Positions 1-6,788 of a stretch of DNA of 7,087 nucleotides are shown piece after piece. The stretch is from assembly GCA_946056455.1 (NCBI GenBank), contig CAMGJS010000041.1, positions 1-7,087 on the forward strand. Reading direction: 5' to 3'. The translations under genes and the position numbers were made by a program. Positions within the stretch are counted from its first letter, which is position 1. Each line of letters begins with the position of its first letter. The stretch comes from an uncultured Clostridia bacterium (GTDB taxonomy: Bacteria > Bacillota > Clostridia > Oscillospirales > Ruminococcaceae). The notes under the pieces were generated by a model. The model was not told the DNA's origin. It did no database searches and was given only the letters and a program-made list of their open reading frames with translations.

Positions 1-1
1 C

Positions 2-49
2 TCGAATGTTTCGGTTTACATAGACATCAACGGAGATATAGGCCTTTAA
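2..49 (+). CDS. priA: C-terminal tail of probable primosomal protein N' (PriA), partial
   Basis: Only the last 15 codons and a TAA stop are present; the gene continues upstream of the window. The frame reads SNVSVYIDINGDIGL. PriA proteins of Firmicutes end in a short beta strand followed by an Asp-Ile/Val-Asn/Asp motif close to the C-terminus, which fits the YIDIN here. PriA is the 3'-to-5' DNA helicase that restarts stalled replication forks. The identification rests mostly on position: priA lies directly before def and fmt in many Firmicutes. Fifteen residues alone cannot prove the family, so another upstream gene remains possible. The stop lies 15 nt before def, which suggests co-transcription. 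Confidence 0.6.
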   Translation, partial: SNVSVYIDINGDIGL

Positions 50-51
50 AA

Positions 52-57
52 CGGAGG
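52..57 (+). promoter_or_regulatory. Ribosome binding site of def
   Basis: CGGAGG lies 7 nt before the ATG at 65. The same ACGGAGGA core recurs before fmt (568-573, spacing 6 nt), and GCGGAGG precedes rsmB (1522-1528, spacing 8 nt). These strong, evenly spaced sites fix the starts of the first three complete genes. Confidence 0.85.
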
Positions 58-64
58 AATAAAA

Positions 65-556
65 ATGGCAATAAGAAATATAGTAAAAAAAGGCGACGAA
101 ATTTTAAGAAAAAAATGCAAGCCCGTTACCGAATTCAACGAAAAGCTCTGGGCAATTCTCGATGATATGCGTGAAACCCTCATCAATGCCAACGGCGCGG
201 GACTTGCCGCTCCCCAGGTGGGAATTATGCGAAGATATGCCCTTATCCGACTTCTTGAAGATGTGGACAAAGACCACGAGGACGAGGCTGAAATCGTCGA
301 AATGATTAACCCCGTCATTATAAAAAAATCGGGCAGACAGCGTGATGTTGAGGGTTGTCTTTCCTGCCCCAATGTTTTCGGATATGTAAAAAGACCTAAA
401 AAATGCGTTGTGCGTTTTCAGGACAGAAACGGAAATACCGTTGAAAGAGCGTTTACGGGACTTGGTTGCAGAGCGGCTTGTCACGAAACAGACCATCTTG
501 ACGGAGTTCTTTTTGTTGACCTTGTCGATGAATATGTTGACCCCGATGAAGACTAA
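65..556 (+). CDS. def: Peptide deformylase
   Basis: This enzyme removes the N-formyl group from the initiator methionine of nascent proteins at the ribosomal exit tunnel, using a divalent metal (usually Fe2+ in vivo). All three family motifs are visible in the 163-residue protein: GAGLAAPQ (44-51), EGCLS (96-100) and HETDH (140-144). Cys98, His140 and His144 should bind the metal, and Glu141 is the catalytic base. The length is normal for the family. Oddities are an acidic stretch between motifs 1 and 2 (about 64-76), extra cysteines near the active site (Cys101, Cys135, Cys139) and an acidic C-terminus. Cys139 sits where many deformylases have Gln. The ATG at 65 is chosen because of the strong site at 52-57. 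It is followed after 23 nt by fmt, its functional partner in the formylation cycle. Confidence 0.96.
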   Translation: MAIRNIVKKGDEILRKKCKPVTEFNEKLWAILDDMRETLINANGAGLAAPQVGIMRRYALIRLLEDVDKDHEDEAEIVEMINPVIIKKSGRQRDVEGCLSCPNVFGYVKRPKKCVVRFQDRNGNTVERAFTGLGCRAACHETDHLDGVLFVDLVDEYVDPDED

Positions 557-579
557 ACCCTACTGAACGGAGGAAAAGT

Positions 580-1515
580 ATGAATATCGTTTTTATGGGA
601 ACGCCCGATTTTGCCGTTCCCTGCTTAAAAGCCCTTATAGAAAGCGATAATACGGTGCAGGCGGTTTTTACTCAGCCCGATAAACCGAAGGGCAGAGGGT
701 ATAAACTCACTCCTCCTCCCGTAAAGGTTGTCGCTATGGAGCATAACATCCCCGTTTATCAGCCCCAGAGCCTTAAAAAAGGCGAGGACGCCGAAAAGTC
801 ATCAGAGATACTTAATAATTTGAAGCCCGACTTAATAATAGTTGTCGCTTACGGGAAGATTCTGCCCCTTTCTGTTTTAAATATCCCAAAGCATTTCTGT
901 ATCAATGTTCACGCCTCACTTTTGCCTAAATATCGCGGTGCAGGGCCTATCCAGTGGAGCGTTTTAAACGGCGAAAAGGAAACGGGAGTTACAACAATGC
1001 TTATGTCCGAAGGTCTTGACACGGGGGACATTCTTCTAAAAAAATCAACGGAAATAGGCGAAAACGAAACAGCTTCCGAGCTTCACGACCGCCTTTCGCT
1101 TTTGGGAGCAGAGCTTCTCATAGAAACGATAAATGCCGTAAAATCAGGGAATATTACCCCTATAAAGCAGAACGACGAAGAAAGCTGTTATTCGCCTATG
1201 CTTACAAAAGAGATGTGTCCTGTGGATTTTTCAAAGTCGGCAAAAGAAATTCACAATCAGATAAGAGGACTTTCCGACTGGCCTTGCGCTACTGCTAACC
1301 TTGACGGAAAGAGAATAAAGCTTTATAAATCCCATATCGTCCCCGATATTAAAGGAAAATCGGGCGAAATTACCGATGCCGAAAGCTTTGTCATCGCTTG
1401 CGGTGACGGCAACGGAATAGCTATCGATGAAATTCAGGCAGAGGGCGGAAAAAGAATGAAAACCGCCGATTATTTAAGAGGAAATAAAATTACAAAGGGT
1501 ACAGTTCTTTCATAA
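580..1515 (+). CDS. fmt: Methionyl-tRNA formyltransferase
   Basis: Fmt transfers a formyl group from 10-formyl-tetrahydrofolate to Met-tRNA(fMet), making the initiator tRNA used by bacterial translation. The 311-residue protein matches the usual length of about 310-315. The N-terminal Rossmann-like catalytic domain opens with MNIVFMGTPDFAVP, and a basic loop with GRG (38-40) lies in the region that contacts the tRNA acceptor stem. The catalytic triad is Asn109, His111 and Asp147, within NVHASLLPKYRGAGPI (109-124) and EGLDTGDIL (144-152). The C-terminal OB-like tRNA-binding domain runs from about 206 to the end. The start is supported by CGGAGG at 568-573. It sits between def and rsmB with gaps of 23 and 21 nt. 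No zinc metallopeptidase gene intervenes before rsmB, as it does in some related genomes. Confidence 0.96.
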   Translation: MNIVFMGTPDFAVPCLKALIESDNTVQAVFTQPDKPKGRGYKLTPPPVKVVAMEHNIPVYQPQSLKKGEDAEKSSEILNNLKPDLIIVVAYGKILPLSVLNIPKHFCINVHASLLPKYRGAGPIQWSVLNGEKETGVTTMLMSEGLDTGDILLKKSTEIGENETASELHDRLSLLGAELLIETINAVKSGNITPIKQNDEESCYSPMLTKEMCPVDFSKSAKEIHNQIRGLSDWPCATANLDGKRIKLYKSHIVPDIKGKSGEITDAESFVIACGDGNGIAIDEIQAEGGKRMKTADYLRGNKITKGTVLS

Positions 1516-1536
1516 TTTTTTGCGGAGGTTTTCTGT

Positions 1537-2856
1537 ATGTCGTCAGCAAGGAGCGTTGCTGTTAAGCTGCTTGCCCGAATGGAAAAGGGCGCTTTTTCAA
1601 ATATTGTGCTTGATAACGAGCGTTCCTTCAACGAGCTTTCGCAAAGGGACAAAAAGTTCGCAAGCAGGCTGTTTTACGGCACTGTTGAGCGAAAAATCAC
1701 CCTTGATTATATCCTTTCTTCATACCTTAAAAAGCCGATAAATAAGCTTGATATTGAGGTTCTGCTCATTTTAAGAACAGGTCTTTATCAGCTTTTGTAT
1801 ATGCCCTCAGTGCCCGAAAATGCGGCGGTCAACGAGTCTGTAAGTCTCGCTTCGGAGTTTAAAAAATCGAGTGCAAAGGGTATGATAAATGCGATTTTAC
1901 GCGGATTTATCAGAAACGGAAAGAAGTTTTCCTTGCCCGATGACGAAATTTCGGCGCTTTCCGTTAAATATTCCTGCCCTGTTGAGCTTATTTCAAAATG
2001 GATAGCGGACTACGGCAGAGAAAATACAGAAATAATTCTTCAACATTCTGTTGAAAACGATAATATTATTACAATGCGTATAAATAATACTCAAATCTCG
2101 GACGATGAATTCATAACTCGTATGATGAATTATGGAATAGAATGTGACGAGTTTTTGAGCATTTCTCACTGTTTTACAACAAAATCTTTTTCGGACATTG
2201 AAAACAATCCGCTTTTCAAAGAAGGCTGTTTTCATATCCAGGATATTTCCTCCCAGCTTTGCGCTGTTGCTTTGGGTGCAAAGGCGGGAGAAACCGTTCT
2301 CGATGTATGTTCGGCGCCCGGAGGAAAAGCCTTCACTATCGCCGAAATTATGGGCGATAAGGGGAAAATTCTCGCATTCGACCTGCACGAAAACAGAGTT
2401 AAACTCATAAAAAAAGGCGCAGAGCGTTTAAAGCTCAAATCCATTGATGCAAAAGTCGGCGACGCTACCGTATTTAATGAAGAAATTCCCAAAGCGGATA
2501 AAATTCTTTGCGATGTTGTCTGTTCGGGCTTCGGAGTAATATCCAAAAAGCCCGAAATAAAATACAAACCCCTTTCGGACACCGAAAAACTGCCCGAAAT
2601 TCAGTATAAAATTCTTGAAAATGCGTCAAGGTATCTTAAAGTCGGCGGTGAGCTTGTCTATTCGACCTGTTCGCTTTCAAGGGCGGAAAATGACGAAGTT
2701 ATCGACAAATTCCTTGAAAAACACAAGGACGAATTTGAGGGGATACCCTTTCTTTCGGAACTCGGCGAGCCGTTCGGAAGTTACAAGGCGACTGTTTTTC
2801 CTCATCATTTCAACGGGGACGGCTTTTTTATCTCAAAAATCAGGAGGATAGGGTGA
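1537..2856 (+). CDS. rsmB: 16S rRNA (cytosine(967)-C5)-methyltransferase RsmB
   Basis: RsmB (Sun/Fmu) makes m5C967 (E. coli numbering) in 16S rRNA with S-adenosylmethionine. The 439 residues show the family architecture: a NusB-like RNA-binding domain (about 1-130, with FYGTVERK, LLILRTGLYQLLYM and the AAVNE motif), a linker domain, and the methyltransferase domain from about 230. Motif I is LDVCSAPGGK (255-264), with Asp282 at the end of strand 2 and Asp309 in VGDAT. Motif VI, YSTCS (375-379), carries the nucleophile Cys378. Motif IV reads CDVVCSGFG (325-333): Cys329 is kept, but the usual Pro before it is Val328. The start at 1537 has GCGGAGG 8 nt upstream. The last codons contain the ribosome binding site of rlmN, which begins one base after the stop, so the two genes are probably translationally coupled. 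Confidence 0.95.
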   Translation: MSSARSVAVKLLARMEKGAFSNIVLDNERSFNELSQRDKKFASRLFYGTVERKITLDYILSSYLKKPINKLDIEVLLILRTGLYQLLYMPSVPENAAVNESVSLASEFKKSSAKGMINAILRGFIRNGKKFSLPDDEISALSVKYSCPVELISKWIADYGRENTEIILQHSVENDNIITMRINNTQISDDEFITRMMNYGIECDEFLSISHCFTTKSFSDIENNPLFKEGCFHIQDISSQLCAVALGAKAGETVLDVCSAPGGKAFTIAEIMGDKGKILAFDLHENRVKLIKKGAERLKLKSIDAKVGDATVFNEEIPKADKILCDVVCSGFGVISKKPEIKYKPLSDTEKLPEIQYKILENASRYLKVGGELVYSTCSLSRAENDEVIDKFLEKHKDEFEGIPFLSELGEPFGSYKATVFPHHFNGDGFFISKIRRIG

Positions 2857-2857
2857 T

Positions 2858-3886
2858 ATGGAAAAGCTTGATATTCTTTCTATGAGCCTTGATGAGCTTG
2901 AAACTGCGCTTCTTTCAATGGGCGAAAAAAAGTTCCGTGCAAAGCAGATTTTTGAGTGGCTTCATATAAAAAGAGTATTTGATTTTTCTTTGATGACGAA
3001 TATTTCTTCTGCGTTAAGAGAAAAGCTTGACGAAAAATTCTTTATAAAACAGCTTAAAATAGTGAAAAAGCTTTGTTCAAAGATTGACGGCACAATAAAA
3101 TATCTTTATGAATTATCTGACGGGAACCACATAGAATGCGTCCTTATGGACTATCATCACGGCGACAGCATTTGTATCTCAACGCAGGTCGGCTGTAAAA
3201 TGGGGTGCAAGTTCTGTGCCTCGACAATAGCAGGGTTTAAAAGAAATTTAACCCCCTCGGAAATGCTTTTGCAGATTTACACCGCAGAAAAGGACAGCGG
3301 ACGGAAGATTTCAAGCATTGTTATGATGGGAATAGGCGAACCGCTTGACAACTATGACAATGTGATAAAGTTTTTGGGGCTTGTTTCTTCGCCCGAGGGC
3401 AACAATATGAGCCTCAGGCACCTTTCGCTCTCTACCTGCGGACTTGTCAACAGAATAAACGAGCTTTCTGAGCATAAATTCGGGCTGACATTGTCTATTT
3501 CTCTTCACGCCGCCAATAATAAGCAAAGAAGCGAGATTATGCCCGTTAACGACAGATACCCGATTGAAGAGCTTATTGCCGCCTGCAAGAAATACATTGA
3601 AAAAACGGGGCGTAGGATTTCTTTTGAGTACGCTCTTATAAACGGCGTAAACGATGACAGAGAAACCGCAAATGAGCTTATATCATTACTTCGCGGAATG
3701 AACTGTCATGTCAACATTATCCCCGTGAATAAAATAAAAGAGCGCAATTTTAAGACCGATACTTCGTCGGTGAGAAGATTTCAGCATTATCTTGAAGAGG
3801 GCGGACTTAACGCTACCGTGAGAAGAACTCTGGGAAGCGACATCAATGCCGCCTGCGGACAATTAAGACGAGAATATGAAATATGA
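2858..3886 (+). CDS. rlmN: Dual-specificity RNA methyltransferase RlmN (23S rRNA A2503 / tRNA A37), radical SAM
   Basis: RlmN adds a methyl group to C2 of A2503 in the peptidyl-transferase exit region of 23S rRNA and of A37 in some tRNAs. The 342-residue protein has the radical-SAM CxxxCxxC motif at Cys113, Cys117 and Cys120, which should hold the [4Fe-4S] cluster. The two mechanistic cysteines are recognisable by context: Cys106, seven residues before the cluster motif, and Cys333 in DINAACGQL (328-336), equivalent to E. coli Cys118 and Cys355. GIGEPLDNYDNV (158-169) is the SAM-binding glycine segment, and the N-terminal helical domain carries FRAKQIFEWLH (26-36). AGGAGG at 2842-2847, inside the end of rsmB, lies 10 nt before the ATG. 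Cfr resistance enzymes share the fold, but the housekeeping operon and the N-terminal domain argue for RlmN. Confidence 0.96.
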   Translation: MEKLDILSMSLDELETALLSMGEKKFRAKQIFEWLHIKRVFDFSLMTNISSALREKLDEKFFIKQLKIVKKLCSKIDGTIKYLYELSDGNHIECVLMDYHHGDSICISTQVGCKMGCKFCASTIAGFKRNLTPSEMLLQIYTAEKDSGRKISSIVMMGIGEPLDNYDNVIKFLGLVSSPEGNNMSLRHLSLSTCGLVNRINELSEHKFGLTLSISLHAANNKQRSEIMPVNDRYPIEELIAACKKYIEKTGRRISFEYALINGVNDDRETANELISLLRGMNCHVNIIPVNKIKERNFKTDTSSVRRFQHYLEEGGLNATVRRTLGSDINAACGQLRREYEI

Positions 3887-3907
3887 CAAAAGGGAAGTGA
3901 ACCGAAA

Positions 3908-4633
3908 ATGAAGGTCGTATCCAACACCAACATAGGAAAAAGGTCGGAAAATCAGGACAGAGTTTATACTTCAGTTCTCGATGACGGCTCGGTGATAGCA
4001 ATTCTCTGCGACGGTATGGGCGGAGAGAACGCAGGAGGCTTTGCGGCTGAAACTGCAGTAAATATAATAAAAAAGAGAATTCTTTTCGGTTACTCAGAAA
4101 ACTATGACTCAAATTCCATAAGAAACATACTTATATCCTCCGTTTCGGCGGCTAATGCGGCTGTTTTTGCTGCGGCGGCTGAGGACGAGAGCAAGAAGGG
4201 AATGGGAACTACCTGCGTTATCGCTTTTGTGAGAAACGGCGTTGCTCAGATTGTAAATGTCGGCGACAGCAGGGCGTATTTTATCACAAAGGATGGTATG
4301 GAGCAGATAACAAAGGACCACACCGTTGTGAGATTTCTTTATGAAAAAGGTGAAATATCAGAGGACGAAATCCCCACTCATCCGCAGAGAAACTATATAA
4401 CAAGAGCGGTGGGAGCGTCGTCTGTCGTTGACATAGATTATTTTGAAAAGAACATTGTCGATAACGGAAAACTGCTTTTATGCTCGGACGGTCTTTCAAG
4501 CTACTGCACCGACGACGAGATTTTCTGCGTTGTAAATAACGGCAATATAGAAGAAAACGCACAACAGCTCATTGAGCTTGCTTTGCCGAAGAGCCGTGAT
4601 AATATTACCCTTGCATTGATAGGCAATTTGTGA
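3908..4633 (+). CDS. prpC: PP2C-family Ser/Thr protein phosphatase (PrpC/Stp type)
   Basis: This is the cytosolic metal-dependent phosphatase that reverses phosphorylation by the PASTA kinase encoded next. The 241 residues consist of a PP2C catalytic domain alone, the usual form in Firmicutes. Visible motifs are ENQD (14-17), CDGMGG (34-39), GMGTT (98-102), VGDSRAY (118-124), CSDGL (192-196) and RDNIT (230-234). Asp17, Asp35, Asp194 and Asp231 should bind the Mn2+/Mg2+ ions. HPQRNYITRAVGA (158-170) matches the flap-region signature of this subfamily. The start at 3908 has a weaker ribosome binding site than its neighbours: GGGAAGTGA at 3892-3900 has an A in the core where GGAGG would have G. 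It follows rlmN by 21 nt. Its TGA stop is also the TGn element of a candidate promoter for the kinase gene. Confidence 0.95.
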   Translation: MKVVSNTNIGKRSENQDRVYTSVLDDGSVIAILCDGMGGENAGGFAAETAVNIIKKRILFGYSENYDSNSIRNILISSVSAANAAVFAAAAEDESKKGMGTTCVIAFVRNGVAQIVNVGDSRAYFITKDGMEQITKDHTVVRFLYEKGEISEDEIPTHPQRNYITRAVGASSVVDIDYFEKNIVDNGKLLLCSDGLSSYCTDDEIFCVVNNGNIEENAQQLIELALPKSRDNITLALIGNL

Positions 4634-4639
4634 TATAAT
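4611..4639 (+). promoter_or_regulatory. Candidate internal sigma-A-type promoter for the kinase gene
   Basis: A perfect TATAAT -10 box (4634-4639) is preceded by TGA (4631-4633), giving an extended -10 (TGn-TATAAT). Exactly 17 bp upstream is TTGCAT (4611-4616), which keeps only the TTG of a -35 box. Transcription would start near 4646, leaving a 5' leader of about 38 nt before the kinase ATG. The element overlaps the end of the phosphatase gene and precedes the longest gap in the window. A TATAAT in A+T-rich DNA can occur by chance, but the TGn and the spacing make this one credible. Confidence 0.55.
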
Positions 4640-4670
4640 ATATTGAATGGTCTTTTTATTACTATTTCAT

Positions 4671-4675
4671 AGGAG
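4671..4675 (+). promoter_or_regulatory. Ribosome binding site that decides the kinase start
   Basis: AGGAG ends 8 nt before the ATG at 4684. An in-frame GTG at 4675 would extend the protein by three residues, but its first base is the last G of this site, so it cannot use the site. The ATG at 4684 is therefore preferred. Confidence 0.8.
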
Positions 4676-4683
4676 TGAAACAG

Positions 4684-6786
4684 ATGGACAGAAATATAGG
4701 CAAAAAGTTGGACGGACGCTATGAGATAACCGAGCTTATCGGCATAGGCGGAATGGCTGATGTCTATAAAGCGATAGATATTATCGACGACCGTGTTGTT
4801 GCCGTAAAAATTCTTAAAACCGAGTTTTCAAACGACGACGAGTTTTTAAGAAGGTTCAGGAACGAGTCGAAGGCTATCGCTGTTTTGTCGCACCCGAATA
4901 TCGTCAAGATTTACGATGTCGGATTTACCGAGAAAATACAGTTCATTGTAATGGAATATATAGACGGTATCACCCTTAAGGAATTTATGGAACAGCAGGG
5001 TATCCTTAAATGGAAGGACGCTATACACTTCATTATCCAGATACTCCGTGCGTTGCAACACGCTCACGACAGAGGAATTGTTCATAGGGACATCAAACCG
5101 CAGAACATAATGCTTTTCCCCGACGGAACGATAAAGGTGATGGACTTCGGCATTGCACGCTTTGCAAGAGAAGAGGGCAAGACTCTTTCAGACAAGGCGA
5201 TAGGCTCGGTTCATTATATCAGCCCCGAACAGGCAAGGGGAGATATAACGGACGAAAAGAGCGATATTTACTCCGTGGGAGTAATGCTCTATGAAATGCT
5301 GACGGGACAAAAACCCTTTGACGCCGATAATCCCGTTTCCGTCGCTCTTATGCATATGCAGAGCAAGGCGAAAAATCCGAGAGAAATAAACGAAACTATC
5401 CCCGAAGGTCTTGAAGATATTGTTATAAGAGCAATGCAGAAGGACGCTTCAAAGCGCTATCAGTCGGCTTCCGAGATGATAAAGGATATTGAGGAATTCA
5501 AGAGAAATCCGAGTATTGTATTCGAGTACAAATACCTCACTCCGCCCGTTGACGAGAACACAAGATACTTTGAGCCTGTAAGCTCATCAAAAAATGAAAG
5601 CGCAAATTCCGACGCGGACAGAAACAAGATAAAATCAAAGGTGCCTAAGATGTTTAAACAAAAAACAAAGCCAAAGCCCGAGTATGACGATTACGACGAC
5701 GATGATTACGACGATTACGACGATGATGATTATGACGATGACGATGATTATGACGACCGCAGAAGAAGCGGAGGAAAATCGCTTATTGTCCCCGTTCTGG
5801 GAGCTATAACGGCGGCGGTAGTTATCATTGCGGCGTTCTTTATAACAAATATGATTATAAAGATAATTTCGCCTTACGGTGTTGAAACATACACTATGCC
5901 GAATCTTGTGGGAATGACTATTACGGACGCTCAGTCGCAGTACCCATACTTCCGCATTGTCGAGCTTTCGGAGGAATATTCGGAATACCCCACGGGAGTT
6001 ATCATTGAACAGCCTATATCCGAGGGTGCGTCTGTCAAGGCAGGCAGAGAGATCAAGGTTACGATAAGCCGTGGAGTGAGAATGATACCCGTGCCCGATG
6101 TTAGTAATTATGAGCAGACAAGAGCTGTTGCTATTCTTAAAGACGCAGGTTTTTATGCAAACACAACAAGCCGTATTGATGAAAATGTCACGGCAGGCTT
6201 TGTTATTGAAACAGACCCGCCCGCAAATCAGAGCGTGAAGTACGGCTCTTCGATAACGGTTTATGTCAGCCTTGGTCCCGAGCAGGAGGATGTTATCGTT
6301 CCCAAGCTTGTGGGAATGAGCATTGAGGAGGCAACAAAGCTCCTCACCGAAAAGAAGCTTGTGACAAAGATAAACCCCGTCGACTCGAAAGAACCCGAGG
6401 GAACGGTCCTCAACCAGTCGGTTGAATATCTTGAAATAGTAGGACCGGGAACGGAAATTACCCTTGATGTAAGTACGGGCGTTATCAAGGAAAAATCCTA
6501 TTACCTCACTGTTGATATTCCGTCAAATGCGGAGGGTGCGTATACCTTCATCGTTTATGTTGACGGAAACGAGATAGCGACTGAAGCTGTTTCGGAGGTT
6601 TACAGAAAAGAAAACATTCAGCTTACCATTTCGGGAAATGAAACAAAAACTGTTATTGTTGAAATAAAATATGCGTACGGAATAGCTCCTGTAAAGCTTG
6701 CCGAATATGTTATGGACTTTGAAACGGGTAAGTATTATCAGGTATCCTACAACGATTACGCATTTTCAGAGGCAAAGGGATTTTAA
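4684..6786 (+). CDS. prkC: PASTA-domain Ser/Thr protein kinase (PrkC/PknB/Stk type), membrane-bound
   Basis: This eukaryotic-like kinase senses peptidoglycan fragments or lipid II through extracellular PASTA repeats and phosphorylates cytosolic proteins. The protein from the ATG has 700 residues. The kinase domain (about 13-275) has the glycine loop GIGGMADVY (20-28), Lys42 in VAVK, Glu61, HRDIKPQN (134-141), DFG (154-156) and SPE (180-182). A basic juxtamembrane stretch (about 313-332) and a Tyr/Asp-rich repeat (334-358) lead to one membrane helix (about 366-396). Three PASTA domains follow (about 402-464, 468-531 and 536-598), then a C-terminal region of about 100 residues (604-700), apparently beta-rich, that I cannot assign. 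The activation loop has Thr167 and Ser169 where M. tuberculosis PknB has Thr171 and Thr173. The gene follows its phosphatase and stops 2 nt before rsgA. It may also have its own promoter. Confidence 0.96.
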   Translation: MDRNIGKKLDGRYEITELIGIGGMADVYKAIDIIDDRVVAVKILKTEFSNDDEFLRRFRNESKAIAVLSHPNIVKIYDVGFTEKIQFIVMEYIDGITLKEFMEQQGILKWKDAIHFIIQILRALQHAHDRGIVHRDIKPQNIMLFPDGTIKVMDFGIARFAREEGKTLSDKAIGSVHYISPEQARGDITDEKSDIYSVGVMLYEMLTGQKPFDADNPVSVALMHMQSKAKNPREINETIPEGLEDIVIRAMQKDASKRYQSASEMIKDIEEFKRNPSIVFEYKYLTPPVDENTRYFEPVSSSKNESANSDADRNKIKSKVPKMFKQKTKPKPEYDDYDDDDYDDYDDDDYDDDDDYDDRRRSGGKSLIVPVLGAITAAVVIIAAFFITNMIIKIISPYGVETYTMPNLVGMTITDAQSQYPYFRIVELSEEYSEYPTGVIIEQPISEGASVKAGREIKVTISRGVRMIPVPDVSNYEQTRAVAILKDAGFYANTTSRIDENVTAGFVIETDPPANQSVKYGSSITVYVSLGPEQEDVIVPKLVGMSIEEATKLLTEKKLVTKINPVDSKEPEGTVLNQSVEYLEIVGPGTEITLDVSTGVIKEKSYYLTVDIPSNAEGAYTFIVYVDGNEIATEAVSEVYRKENIQLTISGNETKTVIVEIKYAYGIAPVKLAEYVMDFETGKYYQVSYNDYAFSEAKGF
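5683..5757 (+). repeat. Imperfect tandem GAY/TAY triplet repeat coding a Tyr/Asp tract in the kinase
   Basis: This stretch of 25 codons is made only of GAC/GAT and TAC/TAT and codes for 19 Asp and 6 Tyr (kinase residues 334-358; Tyr at 334, 337, 342, 345, 350 and 356). Two adjacent 24-nt units (5683-5706 and 5707-5730), each coding YDDYDDDD, differ at only two silent third positions. A degenerate shorter copy follows. The tract lies on the cytosolic side, just before an Arg-rich anchor (359-361) and the membrane helix. Its simple structure suggests growth by slippage or duplication, so length may vary between strains. Confidence 0.9.
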
Positions 6787-6788
6787 AT

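Noticed and set aside
46..496. Two long minus-strand open frames opposite def (about 108 and 130 codons)
   Set aside because: They lie wholly opposite a gene with all catalytic motifs, have no recognisable domain, and show no convincing ribosome binding site. They are shadows of biased codon use.
1544..1561. 6-bp inverted repeat CAGCAA/TTGCTG just after the rsmB start
   Set aside because: The stem is short and weak, leaves the ribosome binding site free, and is compatible with chance.
1993..2582. Overlapping minus-strand open frames opposite rsmB (131 and 116 codons)
   Set aside because: The plus strand carries the RsmB methyltransferase motifs. The antisense products have low-complexity, non-family-like composition.
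2858..3886. Cfr-type antibiotic resistance methyltransferase
   Set aside because: Cfr and RlmN share the radical-SAM core, but the conserved housekeeping operon, N-terminal domain and lack of any mobile-element sign point to RlmN.
3843..4112. Minus-strand 89-codon frame across the rlmN/phosphatase junction
   Set aside because: It overlaps the conserved RlmN Cys333 region and PP2C motifs on the plus strand; its product is Ser/Arg/Phe-rich with no identifiable domain.
4675..4683. GTG at 4675 as the kinase start
   Set aside because: Its G is part of the AGGAG ribosome binding site; the ATG at 4684 has correct 8-nt spacing.
4634..4683. Terminator or riboswitch in the 50-nt phosphatase-kinase gap
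   Set aside because: There is no G+C-rich stem; the only T-run (TTTTT near 4653) lacks a preceding hairpin, and the gap is too short for a riboswitch.
5513..5535. Imperfect 8-bp inverted repeat with a bulge after the kinase domain
   Set aside because: It is A+T-rich, bulged and in coding sequence; no support for a function.
6324..6346. 7-bp inverted repeat TGAGGAG/CTCCTCA with 9-nt loop in PASTA 3
   Set aside because: It is short, within coding sequence and without a T-run; this can be expected by chance in 7 kb.
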